Of a stretch of 62,020 nt of DNA, positions 25,007-32,614 are shown piece after piece. Origin of the DNA: Labilithrix sp. Lineage in GTDB: Bacteria > Myxococcota_A > Polyangia > Polyangiales > Polyangiaceae. The translations under genes and the position numbers were made by a program. The stretch covers positions 1-62,020 of the forward strand of contig JAHBWD010000051.1 of NCBI GenBank assembly GCA_019637175.1, read 5' to 3'. Below the pieces are notes generated by a model. It did not search any database. It saw nothing but the letters and a program-made list of their open reading frames with translations, and was not told where the DNA came from. Within the stretch, counting starts at the first letter, position 1, and each line of letters begins with the position of its first letter.

Positions 25007-25933
25007 CTCGGCCTTGACCGTACCCGGCGGGATCGTCCCGACGTCGGGATCCTTCTCCGTGGTGAGCGCGACCACCGTTCCTACGATGCCGCCGACGACG
25101 AGGACGCCGATCCCGGTCCAGAACCACCACTTGCCGGTGATGGTCTCGTGCACCGCCATCGGCACCGAGACTTCCTTCTTCTCGCCCGCGGCGAGGACGA
25201 CGCTCGTCTCCGCCGGATCGTAGCCGTCGCGCGCGAGCGCGATGCGATGCTGCCCGGGCTTCATCGGCGACTCCGCGGGCACGACGCCGATCGCCTTGCC
25301 GTCGATCGTGACCGCGGCGCCGGTCACCGGCGAGGTCACGCGGAGGAGCGCCTCTTCGGTGCGCGAAGCGAGGACGACGTCGACCGTCTCGATCTTGCCC
25401 GGCGCGAGGGTGAGCTGCCTTTCGAAGGGGAAGTAATCCTTGTGCCAGACGGTGAGCGGCTGCGGCCCCGCGTTCACCCGCACGATGTTCTGCCCGGCCT
25501 TGGTGGTGGCGATCACCTTGTTGCCGAGGCGGATCTCCGCGCCCCCGACCGGCGAGCTCAGGATCATCGTCGCGACGCGGTTGCGAACGTCGGTGAGCAG
25601 CTCCTCGAGCTTCGGCACGCGCGCCTTGAGCTCGGGCGAAGCCTTCTCCGCGAATTCTTCGAGCGCGTCGAGGGCCTTGGGGAAGTCGGCGAGCCCCTCG
25701 TAGGCGCGCCCCATGTTGTAGAGGAGCGCCGGGTTCTTCGTCTGCTCGTAGGCGCGCCGGTAGTGGCCGAGCGCCTCCTCGTAGCGAATGGCGACCATGG
25801 CCTCGTCGCCTTTTCGCTTCGCGTCATCGGCGTCTTGCGCGGCGGGCGCCTGGGCGAAGGCCGATCGCGGCGCGCTCGCGCACGAGAGCACTGCGGCGAG
25901 CAGCAAGAGCAGGATCTTCCTGAGGGCCTGCAT
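24986..25933 (-). CDS. PEGA-domain protein with TPR-like N-terminus
   Basis: 315 residues. A signal peptide (residues 1-27, ending AFA) is followed by TPR-like helices (DAKRKGDEAMVAIRYEEALG, then YNMGRAYEGLADFPKAL). Two PEGA-type beta repeats come next (VGGAEIRLGNKVIATTKAG and VTGAAVTIDGKAIGVVPAE). A C-terminal TM segment (WWFWTGIGVLVVGGIVGTV) ends the protein. This architecture is common in myxobacterial envelope proteins and resembles the 55441-56421 protein here. The ATG at 25933 is chosen for the signal peptide; the frame stays open upstream. Its last codons overlap the RseP-like gene. Confidence 0.82.
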   Translation of the reverse strand: MQALRKILLLLLAAVLSCASAPRSAFAQAPAAQDADDAKRKGDEAMVAIRYEEALGHYRRAYEQTKNPALLYNMGRAYEGLADFPKALDALEEFAEKASPELKARVPKLEELLTDVRNRVATMILSSPVGGAEIRLGNKVIATTKAGQNIVRVNAGPQPLTVWHKDYFPFERQLTLAPGKIETVDVVLASRTEEALLRVTSPVTGAAVTIDGKAIGVVPAESPMKPGQHRIALARDGYDPAETSVVLAAGEKKEVSVPMAVHETITGKWWFWTGIGVLVVGGIVGTVVALTTEKDPDVGTIPPGTVKAESFGFRF

Positions 25934-25944
25934 GTGTGTGTGCG

Positions 25945-25950
25945 AGCGTA
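25945..25950 (-). promoter_or_regulatory. Extended -10 element (TGT-TACGCT)
   Basis: TACGCT preceded by TGT, 11 nt upstream of the ATG at 25933. It lies back to back with the promoter of the protease gene. Confidence 0.4.
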
Positions 25951-26007
25951 ACATGCTTGGAAAATTCCAGGCCGCGTCCGAGGAGGGGTTTTCTCCCGTA
26001 CCCACCG

Positions 26008-26013
26008 TATACT
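26008..26013 (+). promoter_or_regulatory. -10 element (TATACT) for the trypsin-like protease gene
   Basis: TATACT ends 9 nt before the ATG at 26023, predicting a leader of two or three bases at most. Confidence 0.5.
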
Positions 26014-26022
26014 GGTAGACCC

Positions 26023-27471
26023 ATGAGAGCTGCTTCGTTCGCTTTGCCGGTGGCCGCGATCGTCGTCGGTGCTTGCAGCAGCGCCCCCGAGCCGAGCGAC
26101 GAGCCGGTGGGCCGCGCGTCGAGCGCGATCATCAACGGGCAGGTCGACACGACGCACGAGGCCGTCGTCGTCGTGGTCTCGGGCGACGGCACGCACATCG
26201 ACGGCCTCTGCACCGGCACGATCGTGAAGGTCGACACCGCCAGGAACATCGGCTGGGTCGCGACGGCGGCCCACTGCGTCGAGTCGGCTCCGCTCTACGT
26301 GCTCCAGTGCGCCGACTTCGGCACGGGGCCGTGCCTCAGCTACGAGACGGTCGACTTCAGGTTCGAGCCTTCCTACAACGGTCAGGTCGGCGCCGCGAAC
26401 GACATCGCGATGATCCGCGTCGCCGGCGTCGACGGCTCGACGCCCACGATCCCGCTCGTCACCGCGCCCGACGGGCTCACCACCGGCAGCGCCGTCGTGA
26501 GCGTCGGCTACGGGCGCACGTCGGGCGTCGTGTCGAGCAACCCGAACGACCAGAACACGAAGCGCCATAGCGTTTCGAAGACGATCTCGCAGATCCAAGG
26601 CAACGGCGCGCTGCTCGTCTACAACCAGAGCACGTCCGGCATCTGTCAGGGCGACAGCGGAGGCCCGGTCATCTCGAGCGCCGGGGGCGGCGAGCGCGTC
26701 GTCGGCATCCACTCGTTCGTGTCCGGCAGCCAAGCGCAGATCCGGGCGTGCAGCGGCACGGGCGTGAGCGTCCGCGTGACCGCGGGCGCTTCGTTCTGGA
26801 ACGGCGAGCTCGGCAAGGCGCTGCCGGCGGAAGACTGCGCGCTCTGCCAGAAGGTCGCCAACTCGGGCAACGGGCAGTGCGCGACGGTGCTCCGCAACTG
26901 CATCGCCGACAAGGCGAACTGCGGCGGCTTCCTCGAGTGCTTGAACAAGGGAACGTCGCGCGCCAACTGCCTCAAGCAGTTCCCCAAGGCCGAAGGGCCG
27001 CTCAACGCGGTCGCGAACTGCACCTGCACCCAGGCGTGCGCCGACAAGTGCGCCGGCAATCTCGACTGCGCGCAGGTCCCGAAGTGCGGCTACAAGCTCC
27101 CGGCCGGCGACTGCTCGACGTGCCTCGAGAGCTCGTGCTGCGACGAGACGCTCGACTGTTCGGCCGACGGCACCTGCTACGTCTGCCTCAAGACGAAAGA
27201 CGCGGCGGAGGAGTGCGCGGGCAACGCCTCGCGCAAGAAGATGGCGACGTGCGCGGCGACGAAGTGCGCGACCGAGTGCGCGGGCTCCGGCATCGAGACG
27301 GGCGCCGAGCCCGAGCCCGAGGGCGAGGGAACGCCCGAAGGCGGCGGCGGCGGCACCACGGTCACGACGACCGAGTCGTGCGCCGCGGCGCCGGGTGCGC
27401 GCGGCGGCTTCGGCGCGTTCGTGCTCGCCGGCCTCGCGCTCGCCGCCGGCGCGCGCCGCCGCCGTCGCTGA
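26023..27471 (+). CDS. Trypsin-like (S1) serine protease with Cys-rich region and MYXO-CTERM-like tail
   Basis: 482 residues. The S1 catalytic triad is intact: ATAAHCVES (His), ANDIAMIRV (Asp) and ICQGDSGGPVIS (Ser), within about residues 35-265. A cysteine-rich region (about 275-430, more than 25 Cys) follows, then a Glu/Pro/Gly linker. The C-terminus has the MYXO-CTERM pattern: ESCAAAPGARGG, a hydrophobic helix, and GARRRRR. The N-terminus also carries a lipobox (VVGAC). Substrates are unknown. It converges on the PAS kinase gene, 7 bp apart. Confidence 0.9.
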   Translation: MRAASFALPVAAIVVGACSSAPEPSDEPVGRASSAIINGQVDTTHEAVVVVVSGDGTHIDGLCTGTIVKVDTARNIGWVATAAHCVESAPLYVLQCADFGTGPCLSYETVDFRFEPSYNGQVGAANDIAMIRVAGVDGSTPTIPLVTAPDGLTTGSAVVSVGYGRTSGVVSSNPNDQNTKRHSVSKTISQIQGNGALLVYNQSTSGICQGDSGGPVISSAGGGERVVGIHSFVSGSQAQIRACSGTGVSVRVTAGASFWNGELGKALPAEDCALCQKVANSGNGQCATVLRNCIADKANCGGFLECLNKGTSRANCLKQFPKAEGPLNAVANCTCTQACADKCAGNLDCAQVPKCGYKLPAGDCSTCLESSCCDETLDCSADGTCYVCLKTKDAAEECAGNASRKKMATCAATKCATECAGSGIETGAEPEPEGEGTPEGGGGGTTVTTTESCAAAPGARGGFGAFVLAGLALAAGARRRRR

Positions 27472-27478
27472 CGGCACC

Positions 27479-29008
27479 TCACGCGAGCGGCAGGCGGATC
27501 TCGAAGCGCGCGCCGCGCGGCGCCTCCACGCACGCGATCCGGCCGCCGTGCGCCTCGACGAACGTGCGCGCGGTGACGAGACCGAGGCCGATGCCCATCG
27601 GCTTGGTGCTGTGGAGCGGCTCGAAGAGGCGATCGCGCACCTGCGCGCTGATGCCGGGGCCGGAGTCGGTGACGGCCACGAGGACGTGATCGCCGCCCGT
27701 GCGCACCTCGACGTGCAGCGTGCCGCCGTCCGGCATCGCCTCGACCGCGTTGCGGACGACGTTGAAGATCGCGCCGTGCATCTGATCGGCGTCGATCTCG
27801 AGCGGCGGCACGGCGTCGATCGCGCGCTCGATCTTCACCGACGAAGGGATCCACTCGCCCGAGAGCGCGCGCTCGACGAGCTCGACGATCGACGCTGGGT
27901 GCCTGTCGGGCGTGCGCACGCGCGCGTAGTCGAGCAGGCCCGTGATGATCACGTTCGAGTGGCGCACCTCGTCGTGGATGATCCGGATCGCGTCTTCGAC
28001 GTCGGGGTGCTCCACCGGCGCGAGGTGGCGCTTGAGGACGTAGGCCGCGTTCATGATCGCGGCGAGCGGATTGCGGATCTGGTGCGCCACGCCCCCCGCG
28101 AGCTGCCCCAGCACGGCGAGGCGCTCCTTGCGCACGAGGCTCTCCTGCGCCTCGGCGAGCGCGGCGGTGCGATCGGCGACGCGTCGCTCGAGCTCGTCTC
28201 GGCTCACGCGCAGGCTCTCTTCGACCTGCTTGCGCTCGGTGATGTCGCGCGCGATGCCCGTCGTCCCGATCACCTCGTCTTCCGGGCCCACGATGCTCTG
28301 CTTGATCGTCTCGATCCAGTACGTGCGACCTCGCGCGTCGACGAAGGGCTCCTCGAGGCGCTTGCGCTGCCGCGACCGCATGACCTCGGCGTCGTCTCCC
28401 CGGTAGCGCTCGGCGAGCTCGCGAGGCCAGAGATCGAGATCGGTGAGGCCGATGACCTCTTCGGGGAGCGCCTTGCCCGCCGCCTCGGCGAACGGCTGGT
28501 TGACGGCGAGGAAGCGACCCGCGCGATCCTTGAGCCACGCGATGTCCGGGATGTTGTCGAGGATGGCGCGCTTCTGGCGCTCGCCCGCGGCCAGCCGGCG
28601 CTCTTGGAGCCTTCGCTGCGTGATGTCGCGGAAGAAGCAGTGCGCGCCGCGGAGCCGGCCGGCCGCGTCGTGGAGCGGCCCGGCGGAGACGCGGATGTGG
28701 ATGCCGTCGGGCACGCGCGCGTTGCGCACGAAGAGCTCGACGTCGTTCGACGCCACGCCGGCGAGAGCCCGCACGATCGGCAGCTCTTCTGCGGGGAAGA
28801 GCAGGCCTTCGTCGGGGTAGTAGACGCCGTACTCGACGTTCCACCTCGACGGATCCTCCCCCAACCGATCGGCCCCGACGAGCCTGACGGCGGCCTCGTT
28901 GTAATAGACGAGCCGGGCGTGCTGATCGACGATGAGCACCCCGTCGCCCACGCTGTCGAGCACATGCAGGGCCCACTTCCGCTCGTCCGGGGTGCGGTCC
29001 GCGCTCAC
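27479..29008 (-). CDS. Cytoplasmic PAS-PAS histidine kinase
   Basis: 509 residues with no membrane segment. Two to three PAS units come first (VLDSVGDGVLIVDQHARLVYY, ILDNIPDIAWLKDRAGRFL), each with PAC-like endings (FFRDITQRRLQER, GIARDITERKQVEE). A coiled linker leads to the HisKA H-box (LAGGVAHQIRNPLAAIMNAA) and HATPase boxes (VRNAVEAMPDGG, DSGPGISAQVRD, GIGLGLVTARTFV). No receiver domain is attached and no response regulator lies nearby. The GTG at 29008 is chosen because TAACAT ends 8 nt upstream; the frame is open further upstream without homology. Confidence 0.88.
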   Translation of the reverse strand: MSADRTPDERKWALHVLDSVGDGVLIVDQHARLVYYNEAAVRLVGADRLGEDPSRWNVEYGVYYPDEGLLFPAEELPIVRALAGVASNDVELFVRNARVPDGIHIRVSAGPLHDAAGRLRGAHCFFRDITQRRLQERRLAAGERQKRAILDNIPDIAWLKDRAGRFLAVNQPFAEAAGKALPEEVIGLTDLDLWPRELAERYRGDDAEVMRSRQRKRLEEPFVDARGRTYWIETIKQSIVGPEDEVIGTTGIARDITERKQVEESLRVSRDELERRVADRTAALAEAQESLVRKERLAVLGQLAGGVAHQIRNPLAAIMNAAYVLKRHLAPVEHPDVEDAIRIIHDEVRHSNVIITGLLDYARVRTPDRHPASIVELVERALSGEWIPSSVKIERAIDAVPPLEIDADQMHGAIFNVVRNAVEAMPDGGTLHVEVRTGGDHVLVAVTDSGPGISAQVRDRLFEPLHSTKPMGIGLGLVTARTFVEAHGGRIACVEAPRGARFEIRLPLA

Positions 29009-29016
29009 GGCGCTCG

Positions 29017-29022
29017 ATGTTA
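29017..29022 (-). promoter_or_regulatory. Extended -10 element (TGC-TAACAT) for the PAS kinase
   Basis: TAACAT preceded by TGC, 8 nt upstream of the GTG at 29008; predicts a leaderless mRNA and decides the start. Confidence 0.55.
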
Positions 29023-29041
29023 GCACCGAGCCATCCTCGCG

Positions 29042-29047
29042 TATCCT
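29042..29047 (+). promoter_or_regulatory. Possible -10 element (TATCCT)
   Basis: TATCCT ends 12 nt before the TTG start at 29060, in the 51-bp gap between divergent genes. Confidence 0.35.
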
Positions 29048-29059
29048 TGGCGCGACGCC

Positions 29060-30841
29060 TTGAAGCGCCGCCTCGCCGCCGTAGCCTTCGCCGTCCAGTT
29101 CGTGATCGAGGGGCTCCTCTTCCACGGCGTGAGGCCTTGGCTCGAGCGTCCGCGCGTGCTCCTCGACGTCGCGGCGACCGCGGCGCTCTGGGCGCTCGTG
29201 CTCCTCTGCGCGACCACGCGGGCGCGCCGCGCCGTGGTCGCGGTGACGGCGGCGACGCTGCTCGTCGCCCAGGCGATGGTGTTCCGCTACTACCACGCGC
29301 CGCTCGACGTGCAGGTCGCGGCGAGCGCCCTGCATGTCTGGCACGACGTGCGTCTCGTCGTGATCCGCGCGGCGCCGGCGCTGGTCGCCACGATCGCGGT
29401 CGTCTCGGCGATCGAGTGGGCGTTGCTCTCGCTGGTTCACGCCGCGCGCGAGACGCGCGAGCTCCGCCTGCCGGCGCCGCTGCTCGGCCTCGCGGCGACC
29501 GCGGGGCTCTTCGGGCTCGGGCCCCGCCACGCGACGCCGGACGTGCGCGCGCTGCACGCGCTCTCGGCGCTCCGCGCGCCGCCGCGTCCGGCGCAGGCGG
29601 CCTCGGGCGTCTCGCTGCCGTCGCTCCACGTCGAGCGCGCGGAGACGCCGAGCGTGCTCTTCGTCTTGACGGAGAGCGTGAGGGCCAGAGACTACGACGC
29701 GAGTGGCGCGTCGCCCACCGCGGCCGAGACGAGGAAGGTCACGCCGAGTCGCGTCGACCTCGCCCAGATGCGCGCGATCTCGAGCTACACCGCCGTCTCG
29801 CTCTCGGCGGTGCTCACCGGTCGCTCGCAGGAGGGCGCGCGCGACGCGATCCTGCGCGCGCCGAGCCTCTTCGACTTCGCGCGCGCGGCGCGCGACGCGC
29901 GCGGATCCCGCCCCACGGTGAGCTATTTCTCGGCTCAGTCGGAGACGGTGTTCGAAGCCAAGGACGTGCGCGCCTCGGTCGATCGCTTCGTCACCATCGA
30001 GACGCTGCGCGGTCGCGACGTCGAAGACGACGCCGACTACGCCGAGCTGCCGCTCGACGCCGACGTCGTCGACGCGTTCGTCGCGAAGCTGCCCGAGATC
30101 GAGGAGCCGAGCGTCACCGTGCTCCACCTCGTGGGCACGCACGCGCCCTACTTCGTCGATCGCGCGCGCGCGCCGTTCCAGCCGTACGACCACGTGGTCA
30201 CGTGGTCGGGCATGCCGAAGCTGCACAACGCGTACAAGAACGCGATCGTCGAGCAAGATCGGAAGGTCGCCCGCGCGGTCGCGGCGTTCATCGCGCACGC
30301 CGGATCGCGCCCGTGGATCGTGGCGTTCACGAGCGATCACGGCGAGTCTTTCGGCGAGCACGGCGCGATCCATCACGGGCAGAACCTGATGGACGAGCAG
30401 ATCCACGTCCCCGCGTGGATCGCCTTCGGCGGAGGCGCGCTCGACGCGGCGGAGTCCCGCGCGCTCGCCGATCACGGCGCGCGATTCGTCACCCACCTCG
30501 ACCTGCTCCCCACGCTGCTCGACGCGATGGGCCTGTGGGACAACTTCGCGGTCGCGCCTCATCGCGCGGCGATGCCGGGGCGCAGCCTGCTTCGGCCGTG
30601 GGAGGCGCGCGCGCCGATCCCGGTCACGAACTGCACCGGCATGTTCCCGTGTCCGCTCAACACGTGGGGCGTGCTCGCCGGCGATCGCAAGCTCGTCGCG
30701 CGCCTCTGGGACGGCGGGTGGTCTTGCTTCGCGCTCGGCGGATCCGAGGAGCGCGCCGCGCCGGAGCCCTCGTGCGAGCGCCTGCGCGCGGTCTCCCGCG
30801 TGGCGTTCCCGCTTCTCCCGAACGGGGCGCCGAATCGCTGA
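29060..30841 (+). CDS. Sulfatase-fold membrane enzyme (LTA-synthase / EptA-like)
   Basis: 593 residues. Four or five N-terminal TM helices (about 5-170) precede a periplasmic sulfatase-fold domain. Family landmarks are VLTESVRARDYD (first metal acid), SSYTAVSLSAVLTGR (nucleophile Thr region) and VLHLVGTHAPYF. They also include FTSDHGESFGEHGAIHHGQNL (metal Asp/His cluster) and DEQIHVPAWI. Relatives transfer phosphoglycerol or phosphoethanolamine to lipids or glycans; the substrate here cannot be told. The TTG start at 29060 gives a short basic N-terminus before TM1. It is followed after 29 bp by the DUF3052-like gene. Confidence 0.85.
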   Translation: MKRRLAAVAFAVQFVIEGLLFHGVRPWLERPRVLLDVAATAALWALVLLCATTRARRAVVAVTAATLLVAQAMVFRYYHAPLDVQVAASALHVWHDVRLVVIRAAPALVATIAVVSAIEWALLSLVHAARETRELRLPAPLLGLAATAGLFGLGPRHATPDVRALHALSALRAPPRPAQAASGVSLPSLHVERAETPSVLFVLTESVRARDYDASGASPTAAETRKVTPSRVDLAQMRAISSYTAVSLSAVLTGRSQEGARDAILRAPSLFDFARAARDARGSRPTVSYFSAQSETVFEAKDVRASVDRFVTIETLRGRDVEDDADYAELPLDADVVDAFVAKLPEIEEPSVTVLHLVGTHAPYFVDRARAPFQPYDHVVTWSGMPKLHNAYKNAIVEQDRKVARAVAAFIAHAGSRPWIVAFTSDHGESFGEHGAIHHGQNLMDEQIHVPAWIAFGGGALDAAESRALADHGARFVTHLDLLPTLLDAMGLWDNFAVAPHRAAMPGRSLLRPWEARAPIPVTNCTGMFPCPLNTWGVLAGDRKLVARLWDGGWSCFALGGSEERAAPEPSCERLRAVSRVAFPLLPNGAPNR

Positions 30842-30847
30842 TACGAT
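30842..30847 (+). promoter_or_regulatory. Extended -10 element (TGA-TACGAT)
   Basis: TACGAT preceded by TGA, overlapping the stop of the upstream gene. Here the start codon is 23 nt downstream and AGGAGG (30858-30863) intervenes. The same promoter motif therefore serves a leadered mRNA. Confidence 0.45.
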
Positions 30848-30870
30848 GATCGCCCGCAGGAGGTCTTTCC

Positions 30871-31488
30871 GTGGGGCAAGAGGTCAAGACGACGCTGAGG
30901 TTCGACGGCCGCATCCTCGAGGGAACCGCGCTGCTCGAGACCGACTCGCTCATCTTTCGCGGCAACGTGAGCATCACCGTGCCGTTCTCGGAGATCTTCA
31001 AGATCGAAGCGAACGCCGGCTGGCTCGATCTCCAGACCGCGCGCGGCCTCTTGCTGCTCGAGCTCGGCCCGAAGGCCGAGACGTGGGCGGAGAAGATCAA
31101 GAACCCCAAGGGCCTCGTGGAGAAGCTCGGCGTCGACGCGACGAAGAAGGTCTGCGTCGTGGGCAAGCTCGACGCCGATCTGCGGGCCGACGTCGCGAGC
31201 ACGGGCGCGAAGGTCGCGAAGACGGCGAAGGGCAAGGACTTCGACGTCGTCTTCGTCGCCGCGGCGGCGAAGAAGGATCTCGAGAAGCTCCCGAGCATCA
31301 AAGAAATGATCAAAGACGACGGAGCGATCTGGATCGTCTACCCCAAAGGAAGCGAGGAGCTTCGCGAGCGTGACGTCTTGATCGCGGGGCGCACCTTGTC
31401 GCTCACCGACAACAAGCAGGTGAAGGTCTCCGAGGTCCTCACCGCGGTGAAGTTCGTGATCCCCGTCGCCCAGCGCAAGAAGAAGTAG
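30871..31488 (+). CDS. Uncharacterised protein with DUF3052-like C-terminal domain
   Basis: A 205-residue soluble protein. The N-terminal ~75 residues are beta-rich (LRFDGRILEGTALLETDSL, FRGNVSITVPFSEI), reminiscent of a PH-like small barrel. The C-terminal ~125 residues follow the DUF3052 pattern: LGVDATKKVCVVG, DVVFVAAAAKKDL, KDDGAIWIVYPKGSE and a closing VKVSEVLTAVKFVIP. Function unknown. The GTG start at 30871 is fixed by an AGGAGG seven bases upstream. Confidence 0.75.
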   Translation: MGQEVKTTLRFDGRILEGTALLETDSLIFRGNVSITVPFSEIFKIEANAGWLDLQTARGLLLLELGPKAETWAEKIKNPKGLVEKLGVDATKKVCVVGKLDADLRADVASTGAKVAKTAKGKDFDVVFVAAAAKKDLEKLPSIKEMIKDDGAIWIVYPKGSEELRERDVLIAGRTLSLTDNKQVKVSEVLTAVKFVIPVAQRKKK

Positions 31489-31505
31489 GCCCCCTCGAGT
31501 TCGCG

Positions 31506-31511
31506 TACCAT
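31506..31511 (+). promoter_or_regulatory. -10 element (TACCAT) for the Bax-inhibitor-like gene
   Basis: TACCAT ends 6 nt before the ATG at 31518; predicts a leaderless transcript. Confidence 0.55.
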
Positions 31512-31517
31512 CGGGGC

Positions 31518-32600
31518 ATGGCGATCTTCGAGACGACCATCCGCACCGGGAATCCTGCCTTCGATCAGCAGCAGCTCGCCGCGATCAAGGGGCAGTACGA
31601 ATCGCAAGGCATGACGGTGCACGTCCAGCCGATGCCCGGCGGCGGCTTCCACGTCCGCGTCGATCCACCGCAAGGCGGCTACGGAGGCTACGGAGGCCAC
31701 GGGCAACCGCCGGCGTACGGCGCGCCTCCTCCGCAAGCGGGTCCTTTCGCCTACGGCGCGCCGCCGCCGCCGTCGTTCGGCGGTCCGCCGCCCGCGTTCG
31801 CCTACGCCGGCGGACCGCAAGGACCGATGTCGCAAGGCCCCATGACGGGCGCCGGCCCGGGGATCGCCGCGCCGGGAGCGGTTCCCCTCGGCGTCGAGCG
31901 CGTGCGCTACCTGCGCAAGGTCTACGGCCTCCTCTTCATCTCCGCGATCCTCGCGATCGGCGCCGGCCTCTTCTGCGTGAGCGACGTGCTCGGCACCGAG
32001 ACGTTCCCGCTCGAGTCGGGCAAGACGATCCAGGTCCCGCTCATCGTCGCCGCGATGCTCGAGAACCCCGGGCTCGAGTACGGCGCGTTCGCGCTGCTCT
32101 TCGTCGGCGTCTTCGCCGCGAGCCTCGTTTCGAAGGTGAAGGGCGTCAACTACGCCGCGCTCTTCGGCGTCTCGATCTTGATGGGCGTCGAGATGGCGCC
32201 GATGGCGTTCGTCGCGCAGGTCCTCGCCGGCATGGGCGACACGCTCAGCGCGAACCCGGTGCGCGACACGTTCGCGATGGTGGGCGCGATCTTCGCGGGC
32301 CTCACGGGCTACGTGTTCGTCACCCGCAAAGACTTTTCCTTCCTCGGCGCGACGCTCTCGATGGGCTTCTTCGTGGTCTTCGCCGGCTGCATCCTCGCGT
32401 TCGTGCTCGGCAGTGAGCCCTTCTCCCTCGCGATCGCCAGCGTCGGCGCGCTCCTGTCGATCGGCTTCCTCCTCTATCAAACGAGCTACATCTTCCGGAA
32501 CAGCGACATGGATGATCCGGTCGACGACGCGCTCGGCCTCATCGTGCAGCTCCGGAACCTGTTCATGTTCCTCCTGCGCATCTTCATGTCGCGGCGCTGA
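31518..32600 (+). CDS. Bax inhibitor-1/YccA-like membrane protein with long Pro/Gly/Tyr-rich N-terminus
   Basis: 360 residues. Residues 1-50 form a small charged unit (ETTIRTGNPAFDQQQLAAI). Residues about 50-130 are disordered, with repeated GYGG and YGAPPP motifs. Then come seven hydrophobic helices (about 140-355) with the BI-1 family look (VERVRYLRKVYGLLF, YAALFGVSILMGVEMAPM, FLLYQTSYIFRN). The family acts as pH-sensitive calcium leak channels in the few cases studied. The long cytoplasmic extension is unusual. A strong hairpin overlaps the stop codon. Confidence 0.85.
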   Translation: MAIFETTIRTGNPAFDQQQLAAIKGQYESQGMTVHVQPMPGGGFHVRVDPPQGGYGGYGGHGQPPAYGAPPPQAGPFAYGAPPPPSFGGPPPAFAYAGGPQGPMSQGPMTGAGPGIAAPGAVPLGVERVRYLRKVYGLLFISAILAIGAGLFCVSDVLGTETFPLESGKTIQVPLIVAAMLENPGLEYGAFALLFVGVFAASLVSKVKGVNYAALFGVSILMGVEMAPMAFVAQVLAGMGDTLSANPVRDTFAMVGAIFAGLTGYVFVTRKDFSFLGATLSMGFFVVFAGCILAFVLGSEPFSLAIASVGALLSIGFLLYQTSYIFRNSDMDDPVDDALGLIVQLRNLFMFLLRIFMSRR

Positions 32601-32614
32601 GCGTGCCGCTCAGC
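32596..32614. terminator. Bidirectional hairpin between convergent genes
   Basis: An 8-bp perfect stem (GCTGAGCG / CGCTCAGC) with a 3-base loop spans the stop of the Bax-inhibitor-like gene and ends one base before the stop codon of the opposite amine oxidase gene. No T-run follows, so it may act as a processing or stability element rather than a classical terminator. Confidence 0.55.

Noticed and set aside
27479..30562. Extending the PAS kinase to a 1027-residue protein
   Set aside because: The extra N-terminal part is Arg-rich and antisense to the sulfatase-fold gene; a -10 element places the start at 29008.
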